Of a stretch of DNA of 64,000 bases, positions 62,726 to 64,000 are shown one piece after another. The notes beneath the pieces were generated by a model. The model did not search any database and was not told where the DNA came from. It saw nothing but the letters and a program-made list of their open reading frames with translations. How positions within the stretch are numbered: position 1 is the first letter of the stretch; the number at the start of each line of letters is the position of its first letter. This DNA comes from Anthopleura xanthogrammica (taxonomy: Eukaryota; Cnidaria; Anthozoa; Actiniaria; Actiniidae): the NCBI GenBank assembly GCA_964019055.1, contig OZ025211.1:15279318-15343317 (forward strand). The letters run 5' to 3'. The position numbers and the translations under genes are program-made.

Positions 62726-64000
62726 TCACCCCAACCTTGGCATCATTGCAAACAACATCTAACCATAATCACGCACTGTCTTCATCGAACACTTTTTATC
62801 AAGGTAAGCTCTTAGCATATCACGAGCCCCATCACAAAAAAATCTATATGCGCTGCGTATCAAGAATTTAGCCTACGTTTTGCCTCACACTATATATAGC
62901 AACAAGGATATCAACACTAGTATTTATCAGAACAAAACAAATGAGTTATGGAAATATAGCTGCAATAACACACAATACTATTGGTATTAATTTATTCAAT
63001 CCCTCATTATTTTTAAATGTATATTGTTAATTTTGTAAGAAAAAAAATGAAGATTCATTTCCATCCATATTTCTGATTTTTTTTTTCGTTATGGCACAGG
63101 AAAAACCTTTGCAATTATCAATCTGTCGATAACGTGCGTTTCACTCATAATCAATGTCGTCCTCATAACGTATAATATTTACACCAAATGTAAAAGAAGC
63201 TCTTTTAAAGGTAAGTATGCATTATTGTTTATTTGTATTTGTTTTCATTTACTTGTGCTTTTTAACGCTGTTTTCCTCTTTTACATCAATGAAAAAATGT
63301 GATTCTACAATTGCTTCTGTATTGATGTGGCGGTATGTTTTATTTGCAGATGACAGAAAAGAGATTACAAGGTGATGTATTTAGACTCTCGATAGGAGTA
63401 AAAACAAAAAGCACTTGGCTATTTGGCTTTGCTAAAGTAATAAACGATAATGCCAACTGGAACAGCCTAAACCTAAACGATATTCACTTAGAAATACTCA
63501 GTGTTCTAGAATAATTAGAGAAAGTAATTTTCTTCGAAATTAAAAATAAATGTTTTCTCCAACAGATTTTCCCGTCCAGTTGTGGCTAGAACACCAAATG
63601 AGGTATGATGATGATATTTGCCTTGATGTTTTTACTTTTAATCGAAGAATAAATATATCTATCGTTCCGTCCTTGTTTACTCCTTTCCTTCTATCCTTCC
63701 TTACTTCCCTCTTTTCCTTTAATTCTTCCTTCTTCCTCCCTCCTTCCTCCAATTCTTTAGCTTCATATTTTTATTATTTTGCAAATCATGTTTTACATAA
63801 ATATCAGGGACCAATTGCTCTAACAGCAGTTGAGAATTCTACTACGAATGATGTTTTAGCCGAAAATGCATCAAAGATATCGCCAAACGAAGACTACGAA
63901 AGAATATCAGAAAAATCTGAGCCATCCTCGGCTTCCGGGAATTCAGCACAAGGGACAAGTGAATGTGATGTTCAACTTTCACAGACTCATCATGATTATC
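62726..64000 (+). CDS. single-pass membrane receptor-like protein, partial (runs off right edge)
   Basis: Exons with agreeing phases: 62726-62804 (1 in/1 out), 63100-63210 (1/1), 63350-63371 (1/2), 63566-63602 (2/0), 63808 to beyond the window (0). The first is Ser/Thr/Asn-rich (LASLQTTSNHNHALSSSN), like an extracellular stalk. The second is a transmembrane helix, FAIINLSITCVSLIINVVLI, followed by a basic stop-transfer KCKRSSFK. The next two are short basic cytoplasmic pieces. The last is an acidic Ser-rich tail with NEDYERISEKSE and HHDY, tyrosines in contexts that kinases or SH2 proteins could use. The ectodomain exons upstream were not recognised and the C-terminus is cut by the window. 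Likely a type I surface receptor; ligand and family unknown. Confidence 0.65.

Overview
The window is animal nuclear DNA: AT-rich, with short exons split by GT/AG introns, AATAAA signals, microsatellites, MITEs, tRNA-derived SINEs and non-LTR retrotransposon pieces. The NACHT-LRR gene resembles the expanded NLR families of cnidarians. My best guess is therefore a cnidarian, probably an anthozoan; this is inference. Gene models below come from reading frames, splice signals and intron-phase agreement only.

Layout. 0.4-0.95 kb: a small unrecognised ORF. 1.9-11.2 kb (minus): a multi-exon gene for a charged, helix-rich protein of unknown function; two of its exons lie in a 1.6 kb tandem duplication that also carries two pentanucleotide arrays. 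12.4-19.9 kb (plus): a DESI1-type deSUMOylating isopeptidase gene whose product continues into a long C-terminal part that looks like a PUL/armadillo region; inverted arrays of one 92-bp satellite sit in introns 2 and 11. 22.6-30.9 kb (minus): an NLR gene with an unusual N-terminal domain, three tandem copies of a 66-nt exon and a single NACHT-LRR exon. That exon is interrupted by two DNA transposons, a 2,630-bp element built from satellites (TA duplication) and a 476-bp MITE (ATTC duplication). In both cases the flanks resume in frame.

31-46 kb is repeat-dominated: direct duplications, a 123-bp-arm palindrome holding hammerhead-ribozyme-like cores, a ~399-bp satellite with a decayed hammerhead-like motif, and a 5'-truncated non-LTR retrotransposon inside one satellite unit, with an 11-bp target duplication and unfilled copies nearby. 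46-48.2 kb holds a broken fragment of a Polinton/Maverick-like element (N-terminal flank of a protein-primed DNA polymerase B). 48.4-49.0 kb: coiled-coil ORFs. 53.1-57.5 kb (minus): a short CYLD-like CAP-Gly gene. 61.3-62.1 kb: a ~31-bp minisatellite. 62.7 kb to the right edge (plus): the transmembrane and cytoplasmic exons of a receptor-like gene that runs out of the window.

Three of the recognisable genes (DESI1-PUL, NLR, CYLD-like) belong to families used in ubiquitin/SUMO editing and innate immunity. Nothing in the sequence shows that they are co-regulated, and their closeness may be chance.
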